Source: Hyposmocoma kahamanoa
Taxonomy: Eukaryota > Arthropoda > Insecta > Lepidoptera > Cosmopterigidae
Reading direction: 5' to 3'
NCBI RefSeq assembly: GCF_003589595.1
Contig: NW_020653713.1
Coordinates: 843,159-907,158, forward strand
DNA length: 64,000 bases
In this document: positions 33,570 through 44,244 of the stretch, one piece after another
Layout: each line of letters begins with the position of its first letter
How positions within the stretch are numbered: the stretch's first letter is position 1
The notes under the pieces: model-generated
What the model was told of the DNA's origin: nothing
What the model saw: only the letters and a program-made list of their open reading frames with translations
Databases searched by the model: none
Translations under genes and position numbers: made by a program

Positions 33570-34780
33570 GTATAGATGGCGCTAATCCTAAATAAAATAA
33601 AATAATAATAGGCATATAATAGTATCCATAAAAGTGTAGCAATAAGCGTCATCTAGTCGATTGTTTGTTATCACTAGAAATTAGAGTAGCTTTGATAAAT
33701 TGCACCTTGTCAATATAAAACAAATTAGTTACAAAAATAGGTATTTGGTACTCGTCGCGACATCTAGTGTACCAATAGGTACAAAATACCCTGCTGTCTT
33801 GTATCGCGATTAGGAGTCCGCTACAGTTATTGGTCCATGATCACAGTAAATATCAAAGAAAGATGGCGACATCTCGTGTATTTTGTGTTCCAGTGTTTTT
33901 GACGACGTGCGTTAAGGAGACCTATCAATACTTGTGATTCTTTATTGAAGCATCAAAAAAGCTAATTGATACAGGTTGTACCTGTAGAAGCTGGGGTTAT
34001 AAAGTTGGTATAGATTATGTTTATAACATTGTCCTGTATATCGCTTCAGATGTTTGTTGGTAGTAGCAGAAAACGACAAGTTTTCAGTTTGTTCCCCAAA
34101 ATAATAAAGAACTTCCCGAATATTCCCAAATCTGCCAAACTCTGCCATATTTAATATAACTTTCATGATCTGCAACAATGAAAATGAATAAAAATTAAAT
34201 CTGCCTAAGTGGCAGAAATGGTCAGACTGTTCTCAATATCAATGTGACATTGGTAAGACGTCGCTTGTCAATACGTTCCTTTGCAACTTTCATTATTTCT
34301 CATTTAAATATTGTCTATATATTTTTGTCACATTATGTTTTGTTTTTTACTTTATGTCATTATTGTTGAATTGATTATTTGATTCGATATTTTATAGCTT
34401 TAATGTTTTACGTGTGCACTATAAAATAACCAATACTTCAGGTACGTAAACATTCAATCATGCTTATAATGAAACGTACGTACAAGAACGTTACCTAATC
34501 TATGGTCGAACTGAATCAATTGCGTTATGTTCTTGCATCTTTTCTGAAATACAATGTTTTACAATTTTTTATTCCCAACTTCTAAAAATACACAAAAATA
34601 TATAGATCATTAGGCATAGACTAAAACGCAAAATTATACTAGCAAAGTCCTTGAGCGGCTCTTCGTCGTTGTTGGGGCAGCTTTCGCCAACCTTTTTTAA
34701 TCAATTATATATTGGCCATGTTGACTTGTACTCATTTACTATATTTCGGCTAATTTACGACTCTCATAAAAAAATCCTGT
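33570..34780. other. No gene seen
   Basis: No supported feature. Confidence 0.4.
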
Positions 34781-34809
34781 ATACTTATCAAATATATGAC
34801 AGTGTATAT

Positions 34810-35010
34810 TCAAAGGATTTTGTAAAAACCGAAACGAAAGAAAATCTGAAGATCTTCAGTCGGGCAAATACTCTGAATGAGGTGAACACCCGAATCTAAC
34901 TGCAATCGCTTTTTACGGTTTTGTAATGGTGTGTGTGGTTGGACATTGTCTTGATGAAATACGACAGCCTTATGATTCACCAGTTCCACCAGTTTTTTCA
35001 TCAATTCGTA
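34810..35010 (-). pseudogene. mariner transposase fragment
   Basis: The minus strand reads LVNHKAVVFHQDNVQPHTPL, the block around the second catalytic Asp of mariner transposases (HQDNAxPHT), then degenerates (frameshifts past the SPDLAPSD region). No terminal repeats recognised. Confidence 0.65.
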
Positions 35011-35365
35011 TATATTGTATCTTAAATTGTATCTTAAACTGTCACGCCTGTTTTTAAAATGCGTTTCTAATATATATTCTTTTAATTATAAGGTTATCAG
35101 ACAATATTATGTTTTAAAAGAGATTAGTTAGTCAGTGGTAAAAACCGAACAGATTTTTTGGCCAACCAATTACATATCAAAACTAATGGGCATTTTTTCT
35201 TTTTTTTTTGTTTTCAATTTGACGACCATACCTGTGACCTAAATATTTATTTTTTTCCATCCTCTAAGCCTAAATCACAGCACATAGTAATTTAGTTGTT
35301 AACAAAAATTCGAAAAAAAAACAAATACGAATTTTGTAACAAAAAAAAAAAATAAATTAAATTTT

Positions 35366-35502
35366 TATTGAATTGATATTCAATTATTTTTTGTGAAATT
35401 ACTCCACTAGTTTGTTATAAACTTCCGGTATCCGACCGGATCGAAGGAATTTTTTCTGAGTGTTCGATCTTTGTATTAATAATTATAAAAAAAAATAAGT
35501 CG
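35366..35502 (+). repeat. tRNA-bearing repeat T350, internally deleted, with inverted head
   Basis: The head in reverse (ATTACTCCACTAGTTTGTTA) is joined directly to the B-box-side tail (CCGACCGGATCGAAGG through TTCGATCTTTGTATTAATAA). Confidence 0.5.
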
Positions 35503-35689
35503 ACGCAGTGTTCGTTGGAGGTAAACGGTCTATATGAATTGGTCATTTAGTAGCATTGCGAAGAAGACCTTGTCGTCCATTTAAAATTGTATTACTTACT
35601 CCTACTTACTTTATTACAAAGCAAATTAAAAATTGTGTTACTTGATAGCCAATCGCCTATTTCTTGCCCCAAAAAAAACCCATCGACGT

Positions 35690-35830
35690 GTGAAACGCTC
35701 CCCCGAGCTTCGCCGCCACAAGACCCGAGTAGATTTACCCGAACAAGATTTACGCCCAAAGTATATATACGAGACGAACGAGTTACATCAACGAGAAGCG
35801 TCTTTATTACGAATGTAATGGCTTCTTTGT
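35690..35830. other. Unassigned moderate-GC segment
   Basis: About 140 bp with higher GC than its flanks and open frames of about 60 codons on both strands. No splice signals or known family recognised. Confidence 0.25.
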
Positions 35831-36304
35831 TGTAACAATGTTTTATTATATTGAATTGCGGTAAAGAGATGATAGAAGTAACAATTTGTTTGGCGTGGCG
35901 CGGACGTCCTCTTGTATTAAGGCGAGTCACTGGAGGAGAAGCGAGAAAAATCGTTTTGTGAGATCAAATGGTTTAGGTATTTACTATTAAATAACGAAAA
36001 AAATGTACGATACATCTAACGATATTGTCTAACGAATGTGCCAATTTGTTACATGATAGGATGTACTTTACCGGATCATATAAAATCCTGAAAACCATAT
36101 TTAACTTTGTACATTTCAGTATCTCTTCCAAAATAATCCAATGTCTCTGCATCAGCAGCTTTTGGCTTCTGGTCTCATTCTCAATACTTTTGATGACAGA
36201 CGACATTGAGGTTGATTATTTAATAACCCTAGTCGAGGAGTGTCCTGTACTATGGGACAAAACATCAGAAGAATACAAAGTCATCTTTGAATATTGAATA
36301 ACAA

Positions 36305-36465
36305 ATGAATGCGGCACTGGGGAGCGCACCGTGAGTTTCTACGAGACGACGTCGTGCCGAGCGTCGTGACACGTTGCGATATCGCGTTGTGAATTTTTAC
36401 GTTGCTCGTCGTAGATTTCCACGACACGACGTCGCGTCGTGAAACGGTGCCGCGTCGTAGCGTAA
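36305..36465. repeat. CpG-rich palindromic block
   Basis: Repeats of ACGACGTCGTG / CACGACACGACGTCGCG flank an AT-richer centre; ACGTCGT words occur on both strands. A similar word (CGTCGTGTCGTGTC) recurs at 44455. Probably a small inverted-repeat element. Confidence 0.45.
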
Positions 36466-36927
36466 GAGCCCAAACTAATTTACAAATCTCAAGATGTGCC
36501 GGAATGTCGGAAGTGGGACTGCCACTGGCAAGTTTGGTGACAGTGACAATATCCAAACTGTAGTTCACATAGGAACCATATACAAAATCTATGTATAGAA
36601 CTATTTACAAATACAGGATAATGAAATACCGCCCCTATACACCATTGAACTAAATCTATTTAGTAGGGTGTGAAATTTCAGAAAGTATCAAAAAGTAAAC
36701 CCAATCCTGGTTGCCGTGGTAACTCTTCGAGCCTCCGGCAACGGTCTGTTTAATTTACAAGACTGACTGGAAAAAATCCATGGCTCTGTGATTTCTTTTT
36801 TCTTTCAAATTTTTTTCTGTAATAAATATTTTCTATAAATAATATTATAGAAAATGTAACAATAATTATACATTTGTTATATAAAAAGTAGACCAACTTT
36901 AAAAGTATATGGAATTACTTGTATAAG

Positions 36928-37355
36928 TTTTATTGAAAACGGCTAACGGAAAGTGGTTGAAATCCAATTAAGCTGATTTATGGAATATTTTCTTTGTATA
37001 TAAATGGGACCAATACTGAGTACCCTCTTTTTAAAAAGAATCATCCAAATCGGTTCTTAAATAATCGCGTAACATATATACAAAAACTGCCTCCGTGGCC
37101 GAACGGTTACCATGCCGGACTGCCACTCAGAGGTCCCAGGTTCGATTCCCGGGTCGGGAGAAATATTTGTATGGCCTACATTCATTTCTCTCGTGAGTTT
37201 GGGTGTAATTTGTGGTTGTCTATCTGTGTGTCCATGGCACCCGCGACACAGGGTTTCCCTAGTGCGGGGCTATGTTGAGTGTGTGCGTTATTTATTTATT
37301 TATTTATTAAATAGACTCGATTTGAGAAATTCCTCTTTTTTTTGAAGTCGGTTAA
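36928..37355 (+). repeat. Family G repeat split by a SINE
   Basis: Left part 36928-37085 (GGCTAACGGAAAGTGGTTGA, CGTAACATATATAC) and right part 37313-37355 (CCTCTTTTTTTTGAAGTCGG, TTAAAAA) together match the uninterrupted copy at 46380-46600. The S1 SINE lies between them. Confidence 0.7.
37086..37312 (+). repeat. tRNA-derived SINE S1, full length
   Basis: The best copy: CTGCCTCCGTGGCCGAACGG (A box), GGTTCGATTCCCGGGTCGGG (B box), the standard body and a GTGTGCGTTATTTATTTATT tail. It is inserted in a family G repeat. No symmetrical target duplication was obvious. Confidence 0.8.
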
Positions 37356-37784
37356 AAATCTGTTTCCTAAGGCAACCCCTACTGTTTCTTATTCGTTCTC
37401 CGGAGGCGAATATTCCTTACGAATAAATAATAGTGTTTAACCAATTTGCTTACTTCAAATGTAAAGGCGTTGAATTTGAATTTAAATTAAATTAATTGTG
37501 TAAGCGTAGGAGTCTAACGCCATTTATTTTTTAAAGGATTTAAGTTAGATCACTTTATTTTCTAGAGGTGCGTTTTGTGAATTTTGAGTAAGTAGATATG
37601 ATCTTAGTGCAAAGTGGACTTTCAGTGAAATGGGGTTTTTAAGAAGATTTTATCATAAAACTGTGATTAATGAAATTTAGATAAATTTAACAGAAGTTGC
37701 TTTTATGTAACGCATTATTTAAAATGAATGAATTGTAAAAGTAAATAGATGTTTGACGAGTATATTGCACACACAATAATAGTA

Positions 37785-38095
37785 ATAATATTAATAGTCA
37801 TTTATTTCAGGTATAAAAATCCCATGTACAACAGAATCATTACTTAAATATTAACACAAAACCAAAGAAGGCACGTATAAAAACTCTGACAGTACGCTTT
37901 AAAAAGAGTTATTTTCACATCCTCAGTACAACGACAAAACTTGCGTGCGACCATGTTGCAACGGACGGCGAGGGACCGGCGCTCCCTCTCCATGTCATCA
38001 CCATCAGTTAATTTCTCATTGAGTAAACGTCCCAAATGTTTAAATTGTTTCAATATTATGAGGAGATTCGAAAAACTGTAAGTTACTGACAAAAT
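37785..38095 (-). pseudogene. LINE ORF2 C-terminal fragment
   Basis: The minus-strand frame at 37844-38092 reads FKHLGRLLNEKLTDGDDMER then ERRSLAVRCNM and FKAYCQSFYTCLLW, a very common C-terminal RT-proximal block of lepidopteran LINEs. An ATTATTATTACT-type simple tail follows at 37785. Confidence 0.75.
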
Positions 38096-38444
38096 AAAAT
38101 ATAATATTTAAAAAAAATTATTGTCACATTCTCAACAATTATTGTTTTTAATTTAGTCACTTTATTTATTATTACTATTATAAATTTATTATAAAGAGTA
38201 TGATATGTTGTATAGTACAAACCACTTACTAGTGATTAATTATTTTGTATACATATTTTTCAATTTCTATATTTACTTTATGATTAGTGTTTGTACTAGA
38301 TCGACTTTAAGTCCTTCTACTGTAAGTTTTAAAACTTTCACAAAGTTTGTAGACACGCGACGATACCTTCTTTAGTTCTTTCTTATCTATATTCCACCAG
38401 TACTTCAAACTACTTGTGTTTTGTTTTATAAGAAAAAAGTAAGC

Positions 38445-38590
38445 ATTTAACCTCCATTTCACCTGATGGAAAGTGACGAAGGGGTCGATAGTGGAGCATG
38501 CACATCTATATTTATTGTCTATTCATTCTCACCTTGAAACAGCCCAAGTTATAGCGTTCAGGGAATAAGTGTGCAGGCGGAGAAAATCAT
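38445..38590 (-). repeat. Jockey-type LINE 3' fragment
   Basis: CTCCATTTCACCTGATGGAA, GTCGATAGTGGAGCATGCAC and TATAGCGTTCAGGGAATAAG match the 31756-31985 copy in the same orientation, more diverged. Confidence 0.6.
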
Positions 38591-38594
38591 TGTG

Positions 38595-38815
38595 TTTTGG
38601 GAACGCATTGAAACATTCGCGATTTTTTTAAATAATGATGAGAAGGCCGAAGAAACTAGTGTTAGCTTTTACCACAAACCACATAAATACTAGTAATAGA
38701 CTGGTTAGTGGGCGGGGTCCGGGTTACCTAGCTTATCACCAGACGGGCATATGAGTGTCAACAGCGCGTCAGTCGTCGTTCAAATGTGATACATGATTAT
38801 TTTGTGAAAAAATAG
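38595..38815. other. Flank of the decayed THAP exon
   Basis: Includes a GGGCGGGGTCCGGG GC-box-like run at 38708 about 110 bp before the THAP-like exon. It may be a promoter; not demonstrable. Confidence 0.3.
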
Positions 38816-38819
38816 GTAT

Positions 38820-38888
38820 ATGCCATTATATTAAGTCGCGTAAGAAGCCAAAGTTTAAAAATACTCCGGGAGTGATTTCCTTCCATCG
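38820..38888 (+). pseudogene. Decayed THAP-domain first exon
   Basis: The frame reads CHYIKSRKKPKFKNTPGVIS then FHR. Spacing fits the start of a THAP zinc finger, but the second Cys (four residues after the first) is Ser and no start codon is in place. It ends CG at 38888 followed by GCAAGTA, a GC-type donor or a mutated GTAAGT, exactly where the exon at 40440-40519 ends (FHR, phase 2). A GC-rich stretch precedes it. Either a dead relative of the 40242 element or a lone degraded exon. Confidence 0.35.
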
Positions 38889-38894
38889 GCAAGT

Positions 38895-40230
38895 ACTAAA
38901 AGTCTGTATTTTCTAATATTTTGAATAATACAATGCTATAATTTCGAAACAAAACTATTTTCTTGCAATTCGGTAATAACAATATACATTGGTTGCTAGC
39001 CATCGCTGCCGTCAAATAAACAATTCGCATGACTCTCAATGAATTGCTTGCACTAGTGTTGTATTACATTTTGTACTGGGTTTTGTACGCGTGTTGTAAT
39101 CAAATTATCGATATGTAGAAACTCGGTTTTGGTTTAGTTCAACTTTTTTTTTAATTATAGCGGTACGAATGTGTAAACATAAATTGTTTACAGGTATTTA
39201 AAAGCTAACAATTTTGATTACTTATATGTTTGGTCCCAATACTCGCAATAGTTTTTTTAAATTTTAAATTTGAGTACAAAAGGATGTATTAATGGAAAAA
39301 AGGAAATATAGATAGAAGAGGTACAGTGTCGATAATTTTACAAAGCAATTAAGTTCGTGGAGTCTCAAATGAAGACTTTATGAGATCGGAGATTTTCTTT
39401 CCCTTATCTACATGATTCCTACCTCCCTACTTGCTAATTATACGTCACCTTCGTCCGTTTGAGTTCTTAGTTTTATCACAGGCATGATTTACATTTGCAG
39501 TTTTTGTATTGATTTATTTAGTTTCTCGCCGGATCCTTTTTAAAGGAGAAATGGGCTGAAGCAACAGGCAGGAAAAGCTGGGTACCTACTAAATGTAGCA
39601 CCATTTGCTATAGGCATTTCATGACATCACATTAAATTATGTACATATGATATAACAACCGAAAAATTCATTAGAAATAAATAATTTGGTTAATTAGGTA
39701 ATATATGACATGAAACTCAGAGTCGCATTCGCAAATTATAGACCACATCTACTGAAAACATTTCTAAAGCATTATCAGTTATTTTTCGTCAACTTTTCAG
39801 GAAACAAACGATTCGCTTCTTCGCCTTCGGAAATAAGTATCTTCATTTTCTTGACAAACTCGTCGACGCTATAGGTGTAGTCATGTTTAGTCAGTTCAGA
39901 AAGAGGTAATTGTTGATCAAATATGTCATATTTCAGGGAGAATAAAGATTTTTATGATGACTGTGTTTTAATATTTCAGTCCTTCCAGTGATCGGATTGA
40001 CTTGAAATCTAGTAGGTTAATGGAAGTACGATGACAGTATAATAAATCATTAATACTGTGATTGTAGCATGTTGCTACGTATAGGCACTACGCCTGCGTA
40101 GGTTATATCAATTAATATTTGCGTGTAGTAAAACCTTATGCGCATTTGGTAACAAATGTGTGCGTGTAAAAGACAACTACGCTAGTTCTCAAAGAAATTG
40201 CTTTAAATGCCGTTTCCACATATTCCGTGG
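38895..40230. other. No gene seen
   Basis: No second THAP exon or transposase domain recognised. Confidence 0.4.
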
Positions 40231-40233
40231 TTA

Positions 40234-40759
40234 ACCCTAATCATCGAGTATATAACCAGAAATAGAGATGAAATAAGAGCCATATATTCCTGGTAATACT
40301 TTAGCGATACAGCTCTTATAAATATCAACCCTCGTTTGCACTGAAATATAGACAGGCCAACTACTGACCTGTGTGTACGTCTCCGTATATTCCAAAAAAT
40401 ATTCTGTATTTATTGTAATAAAGATAAATATCTCTAACAATGCCGTGCTGTTCTGTTCGGTGGTGTAGGAAAAACAGCAAAACATCTAATTACAAACCAA
40501 ACGGAATCACATTTCATCGGTAATTAAGTATTAAATATGTAGTTTTGCAATTTTCGACCACTATAGCAAAGCTCAAGTTAACTGGTCGATTTAATGTGAA
40601 ACAGTTAACGACACCCATTGACGACACCCGTCAATTGTTTTGAACTCGGGCTAGCCAATCAGAGCGCAGTTGTCACAGTAATGATATGGCAGAATAGTTT
40701 TCAAACAAATTAAATGACATTTCGTCTCTATTTCTGGTTATATACTCGATGACCCTAAT
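40234..40759 (+). mobile_element. P-superfamily-like non-autonomous element
   Basis: Element 40242-40751 (510 bp). Its ends read inward as CATCGAGTATATAACCAGAA and continue TAGAGA(T/C)GAAAT, giving ~33-bp inverted repeats with one mismatch. The flanks ACCCTAAT (40234-40241, 40752-40759) are a perfect 8-bp target duplication. Inside are a THAP first exon (40440-40519), a small imperfect inverted pair ACAGGCCA/TGACCTGT near 40350-40370, a tandem ACGACACCC pair near 40610, and a CCAATCAGAGCG word near 40656. P elements have ~31-bp inverted repeats, 8-bp duplications and an N-terminal THAP domain, so I read this as an internally deleted P-type transposon. No transposase catalytic region is present. 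Confidence 0.75.
40440..40519 (+). CDS. THAP-domain first exon inside the P-like element
   Basis: ATG at 40440 opens MPCCSVRWCRKNSK and the exon ends GITFHR. The Cys pair at residues 4 and 9 (C-x4-C) and the FHR after ~15 residues match the N-terminal half of the C2CH THAP zinc finger, a DNA-binding module found in P-element transposase. The coding stops at CG/GTAATT, a plausible donor; the CxxH half of the finger should be in a second exon, which is absent from this deleted copy. Partial gene; expression unknown. Confidence 0.65.
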
Positions 40760-41700
40760 TATAGCAAGTGTAAAGCAATACCTAGTTCAATATTCCGCTA
40801 GTTATTAAACATAATGTCGATATCAATTAAATGTCACATCCCCATCTGTAGATTGTCAACTTTTTGATTTTGTTCCAAGAAGTTTGTGTTCATAGGATTC
40901 TTAGCATTTATGTGATTAATAATAAAACCTTATTAGATCCAAATAAGGTTCAGTTTTTTTTACCAAAAGTTTTTCATTATTGTCTATTTTCGTTTGATAA
41001 TTTATAACCAATCAAAATTATGTTATCTTAGTACTAATGTAAGATTACGTTTTCAAATGTGTGCGTGTGGCGACACCGGTTTTGATACAAATGTTGCTTG
41101 ATGCCATTTCCATTCTTTTTTTTCTTCCGTGGCTTTAACTAATAAAAAGTAATAAGCACTAACTTGATTAAATTTAGTCAGTATATTCGACTACAGCCAC
41201 TAGATGGCATTGTATTGTAAATAGTAATATTGGTGACGAATAGGTGGCGCTATATTTGAATTATATATTTTATGTCGTACAGTAGTTTTAATACAAATTT
41301 TTAAACGGCAACATGAGTTAATTCTGGGGAGTTAATTAAGAGGCGTTCTGCCTCTCGTCTCACACTATTTTGTGTGTTATACAGTGTAATTGGAAAATAT
41401 ACCATTACATAACTGTTTGCCTACATTTAATTCCTACGTTTCCTTACAATTAACTTCTAATTTGTCTAGAAACATTGATGCCTTAAGAATTGTAAATCAT
41501 CAAAATCGTGCAAGGAACTTGAGAATCTCCTCCGGGTTTTGAATGATACTCTAAACTATAAACATATGTGAAAATTTTACAATTTGACAAATTCATACTG
41601 TTTTGTGTTTGAAAAATACATATAGGTATGCGATTTAAATCCGAAAAAAAAAGCCTAAATTTTCTGTTTTCAATTAACGTTAACTTCTATTCAAACTTAA
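40760..41700. other. No gene seen
   Basis: Includes a small hairpin (AACCTTATT...AATAAGGTT, 40927-40951) and a Penelope-terminal scrap near 41625-41660 (GTATGCGATTTAAATCCG). Confidence 0.4.
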
Positions 41701-41799
41701 AATCATGGCCAAGGTACTGATTATTGCTAACCAGTGTTGCCACTGTGTCAAGCGATTTAGAGTATCCAATTTATTCAAACGCATAAAATTCATACTCTT

Positions 41800-41940
41800 T
41801 GAAATGCGTGAAAATCTCGCCAATAGCAAGGCAGGCGGTAAATTTTTCGGCTCGCCGGCCACAAGGCCGATTGGCCACTTTATCTCCGACGTAATGGGGC
41901 CGGAGGGGCATGGCGCCAGATTATGGCCCCCACTATAATA
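41800..41940. other. Moderate-GC segment, unassigned
   Basis: Contains GGCCACAAGGCCGATTGGCC and GGGGCCGGAGGGGC...GGCCCCC, locally self-complementary. An open frame of 77 codons spans it, with no known domain. It looks like a repeat scrap more than a gene. Confidence 0.3.
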
Positions 41941-42134
41941 TGTTATCATTTGTTTTGTAGTAACAGAATACATTTAGCAGATTCGGGAAGTGTGAAGTGA
42001 AGGATGTATTTAAATTGTGTCGTTGACACTCAGTTGTCTGTATGCTTGTGAAGTTTTAGTGATGGCGGCACATTAACGAGAGTTATGTACATCATAGTCC
42101 CCTGTAACTAAGTCGTAGATCTATTTTATGTTTT

Positions 42135-42450
42135 TATGATTAATACAAAGATCGAACATTAAGAAAAAATCCTTCGATTGGGCTGGATTAGGCCGAACCA
42201 GCGCCTTCAGCATACAGATGTAACATAGATACAAAAATTTACAACAAGCACAAAGAAAAATTTGTAAGGTCTGCCGGTCCAGCTGGCGCAGCTGGGTGAG
42301 CGTCAGGCACGGAATCCATCCCGATGGAAGGATTTATCTTAATACTCGATCTTTGTATTAATAAGTATAACAAACTAGTGGAGTAATTTTACAAAAAATA
42401 ATTGAATATCACAGTAGTGAAACATCACATTATTCAATAAACTTTATGTT
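42135..42450 (+). repeat. tRNA-bearing repeat T350, rearranged
   Basis: Left end has a reversed tail (GATTAATACAAAGATCGAAC); the centre has a tRNA-like region near 42280-42330 (CAGCTGGCGCAGCTGGGTGA); the right has a forward tail joined to a second head (CTTTGTATTAATAAGTATAA, then ACTAGTGGAGTAATTTTAC). Head-to-tail joining plus inversion. Confidence 0.55.
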
Positions 42451-42454
42451 CTTT

Positions 42455-43425
42455 ATTATTAATTTGTATTCTCTTTTTTATTTCATTGAGAAGTTTAAAT
42501 ATTCACCGTGTATATACTAGTTTGTGTACGTTTTCCGTAAAATAATTTTTGATATTCGTGAATAAAATTTTTTTTGATAGTTTTTGGTAAGTGTATGTAC
42601 GATCCCAGTTTCAAAAAAATTATTGTTATACCGATGTCGGTGTTTTACGTGCAAACAAAACGTTAAAACGTAACATTCTCAATTTTTTTCAACATTAATT
42701 TACAACTGTAATCCGAGTATAACCCTTTTGAAATGAAATGTTTACGTCAAAAATTAATTACAGCCTCAGCTGTATAATTAACGATACACCGGACACAAAA
42801 ATATTTTTTTATAAAACAACGTTTCGTAAACATTCACTCTGTGTTATTGTGCGGTATGATTTCAATAGATTATGTTTCTGATAATAATAAATGTGACAGG
42901 TAAACTAATTATACTATACGTATAAACCACAAAACTCTAAAAAAATATTCTTCCATCAACAGTAAAAGTTTAACAGCTGTGATAGGACAGGGGCATTTAC
43001 TTTCCGTAACAAAGTTTTTATTGTCATGCCTCTGAGTGCATAGATTCCACAACAATTTTCTTTAGGCAAAGTAACAAACATAACTTTGTATCTAGTAGCA
43101 TAGATGTAAATATGTCATCATAGTAAAGTAGTCGGAATTCAAACTAATATTATAAATGCAAAAGTAACTTTTTTATATAGAGATTGATGGGACTTAGGAG
43201 AAGGACATACGCCACTTTTTGTCACTAAAATAAACCTTAAAGAAGGTCAAATAGGGGATTAACGTTTGTATAGAGAACTAATAAAATTATGGACATAAAT
43301 GATAGTACAGTAGGCTGTTCGTAGTAATTATTCTGCACAGACGAAATCGCTAGCGCCAGCTGGTGTTGTTATATGATTTATTTTCCCATCCATTCCATTC
43401 ATTCCATTCCACAAATATTGTTTGA
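42455..43425. other. No gene seen
   Basis: No supported feature. Confidence 0.45.
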
Positions 43426-43427
43426 AT

Positions 43428-43716
43428 TTTTTTTTAATAGCATCAAGTGACGGGACGAGCAAGTTGTGCTTGTGATGGTAAGCGACATGCCTGTCCATAA
43501 TAGTTGTACTGCCATTTAGACCTTTAAATAGCAAAGATCTTAGGGGCACTGCCACTGCGTCCGTCTCATCCTGAGACACAAGTTGACAAGTCTCATGTGC
43601 CTGTAGCTTCACCAGCACCCTTCAAAACCAGAACGCAGTAATGTGACCATTACTGCTTGGCGGCAGAAATAGGAAAGGTGGCAGTACTTTCTTTTCACAA
43701 GGAGCTCTACTGCAAC
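43428..43716 (-). repeat. 290-bp dispersed repeat R290
   Basis: Full set of family blocks; the T-rich edge at 43428 is the A tail on the minus strand. The reading frame gives MDRHVAYHHKHNLLVPSLD. Confidence 0.7.
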
Positions 43717-43984
43717 TTGATGGTTACAGTTACGATAAATATCAAAAAAAATTGTGGTGTGTTTGGTTTAGTATAAATGGTGTTATTATACCGAAGGTGC
43801 GAAACAAAAAAAAATTACAAAACTAATTGGGCATCACACAGACACAAGTTTTCAGTGAGAGAATATTTTTAACAGATTGTATAACTTAAATTAATTTAAT
43901 TTTACTTATTTGCTGTCTTCCATAAATCATTCTTATTATCCTATTGCATTGGTGTATATAATTTTTGCATAATGTATATACGTA

Positions 43985-44240
43985 TAAAAAACCGACAATT
44001 TCGTGTTTTACTATGCCACTGGCAGGTTTGCTGGTACTTATTGCAAAGAAAAAAGAGGAGGTTCTTAACTCGACTGTAGTTTTTTGTGCGTATGTTACGA
44101 GATTACGAAAGAGGGTGCCTCAGTATTGTTCCCATTTAAATTTGAAGAAAACATCTCACTTGTAAGGGTGGCAAACTAGGGGACGCGTCCGTTTTCGCTC
44201 ACTCTCCGTTTACCGATTGCAATAAAATTTGGCAAATAGA
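43985..44240 (-). repeat. Family G repeat
   Basis: AAAGAGGAGGTTCTTAACTC, CCCATTTAAATTTGAAGAAA and GATTGCAATAAAATTTGGCA match the 17695 copy in order. Confidence 0.6.
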
Positions 44241-44244
44241 TGTA

